Source of the DNA: Lachnospiraceae bacterium
Lineage (GTDB): Bacteria > Bacillota > Clostridia > Lachnospirales > Lachnospiraceae
DNA length: 64,000 bases
Assembly: GCA_902363825.1 (NCBI GenBank)
Contig: CABJBK010000001.1
Coordinates: 62,001-126,000 of the forward strand
Direction: 5' to 3'
A program made the position numbers and the translations under genes. Numbering within the stretch: the first letter of the stretch is position 1; each line of letters begins with the position of its first letter. The notes under the pieces were generated by a model that was given only the letters and a program-made list of their open reading frames with translations, was not told where the DNA came from and did no database searches. Shown here in pieces: positions 63,235 through 64,000 of the stretch.

Positions 63235-64000
63235 ATGTCTAAATGGACAAGTGAAGCGGAAGCAAGAAATCAGATCAAGGATCTGGTAAAAGATTATTAT
63301 GAAGCGTTTAAAAAACCGGAACAGGAAAAAGAATTCAAACCGGGAGACCGTCTTTCCTATGCTTCCAGAGTATATGATGAAAAAGAAATGTGCAGTCTTG
63401 TTGATGCGGCACTGGATTTCTGGCTGACCACAGGAAGATTTTCAGATGAATTTGAAAAGAAATTCGCAGAGTGGATTGGCGTTAAATTCGCAAATCTGGT
63501 AAACAGTGGGTCTTCTGCAAATCTGATCGCGTTTATGGCACTGACAGCACCGGAACTTGGAGAACGCCAGATCAAAAAAGGCGATGAAATCATCACGGTA
63601 GCATGTGGATTCCCGACAACAGTAACGCCGGCGATCCAGTATGGAGCAATACCGGTATTTGTAGATGTGACGGTACCTCAGTATAATATCGATGTGACAA
63701 AACTGGAAGAGGCATACAGCCAAAAAACAAAGGCAGTTATGATCGCACACACACTTGGAAATCCGTTCGACTTAAAGAGTGTGCGTGAATTCTGTGACAG
63801 ACATAACTTATGGCTGGTTGAGGATAACTGTGACGCACTTGGAACACAGTATACAATAGACGGGGAGACCCGCTTTACCGGAACCTGGGGAGATATTGGA
63901 ACATCCAGTTTTTATCCGCCACATCATATGACAATGGGTGAGGGCGGCTGCGTATATACAAATGACCCTCTTTTAAACAGATTGATCAAGAGTTTTCGTG
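63235..64000 (+). CDS. rfbH: CDP-6-deoxy-hexulose-3-dehydrase (RfbH), N-terminal part
   Basis: About 255 residues are visible; the gene runs off the window. It removes the C3 hydroxyl of CDP-4-keto-6-deoxyglucose, the committed step to 3,6-dideoxyhexoses. It is a DegT/aminotransferase-fold enzyme: NSGSSANLIAFMALTAPELG, VEDNCDALGTQY, and SSFYPPHHMTMGEGG. The residue that would be the PLP-binding lysine is histidine in the last motif, as known for the E1 dehydrases, which use pyridoxamine phosphate and an iron-sulfur cluster. The cluster cysteines lie beyond the window. AAGGAG precedes ATG 63235. Confidence 0.93.
   Translation, partial: MSKWTSEAEARNQIKDLVKDYYEAFKKPEQEKEFKPGDRLSYASRVYDEKEMCSLVDAALDFWLTTGRFSDEFEKKFAEWIGVKFANLVNSGSSANLIAFMALTAPELGERQIKKGDEIITVACGFPTTVTPAIQYGAIPVFVDVTVPQYNIDVTKLEEAYSQKTKAVMIAHTLGNPFDLKSVREFCDRHNLWLVEDNCDALGTQYTIDGETRFTGTWGDIGTSSFYPPHHMTMGEGGCVYTNDPLLNRLIKSFR

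Noticed and set aside
63900..63945. Missing PLP lysine in RfbH as an inactivating mutation
   Set aside because: Histidine at this position is the normal state of E1-type 3-dehydrases of this family.

Overview
The window is a piece of chromosome from a motile Gram-positive anaerobe of the class Clostridia, most likely family Lachnospiraceae (Roseburia/Agathobacter-like). The evidence is consensus SigA-type promoters, strong AGGAGG ribosome binding sites, an mbl-flhO-flhP cluster, comF next to a YvyF-type flagellar gene, the cdaA-cdaR-glmM operon and an FprA-type flavo-diiron protein. This placement is inferred from gene content and protein style; the species cannot be named from sequence alone. 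Most of the window is ordinary core chromosome. Accessory content is concentrated at about 1.9-3.0 kb and in the surface-polysaccharide region after 47 kb.

Layout. 0-4.3 kb: end of an AlkD-like gene, an ECF sigma/anti-sigma pair with its own ECF-type promoter, a truncated hydrolase lipoprotein, a decayed TetR gene whose palindromic operators survive, a methyltransferase and a small helical protein. 4.3-10.3 kb: a maltodextrin-type ABC uptake operon (binding protein, two permeases, intracellular GH13 enzyme) with a convergent LacI-family regulator and two candidate operators. 10.4-13.7 kb: prfB with a programmed +1 frameshift, then a Tim44-like/SPFH zinc-ribbon pair. 13.8-16.9 kb: threonine-pathway operon (ACT protein, hom, phosphoglycerate-mutase-like putative homoserine kinase). 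17-20.6 kb: glpK, DUF975, DUF2752, a possible non-coding RNA unit and a TSCPD protein. 20.8-30.2 kb: secA, a flavo-diiron protein with a duplicated translation start, a membrane-protein remnant, uvrB and uvrA. 30.6-36.0 kb: mbl, two flagellar rod proteins, a rod-binding protein and recD2. 36.1-38.8 kb (minus strand): a three-gene ABC transporter of the TrpXYZ type. 39.0-40.2 kb: comF (probable AUA start) and a yvyF-like gene. 40.3-47.3 kb: two membrane proteins, cdaA-cdaR-glmM, an HPr protein and leuA.

47.3-64 kb is a surface-polysaccharide locus. It holds all four dTDP-L-rhamnose genes (rfbD, rfbB, rfbA, rfbC), glycosyltransferases, a Wzm/Wzt-type ABC exporter, a rhamnan-synthesis F protein, a coiled-coil protein of unknown function and an acyltransferase. 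After a terminator and a short tandem repeat comes a CDP-glucose branch (rfbF, rfbG, rfbH), which makes the precursor of 3,6-dideoxyhexoses. Together these predict an ABC-exported, rhamnose-rich cell-wall glycan that may carry acyl groups and dideoxysugars.

No phage, IS element, CRISPR array, rRNA or tRNA was found. The best candidates for something undescribed are the 38-bp duplication that creates an overlapping leader ORF before the flavo-diiron gene, the promoter-to-terminator unit at 19.9-20.27 kb without a convincing gene, the coiled-coil protein of the glycan locus, the four 10-bp repeats abutting the rfbF promoter, and the Tim44/SPFH triple zinc-ribbon pair.
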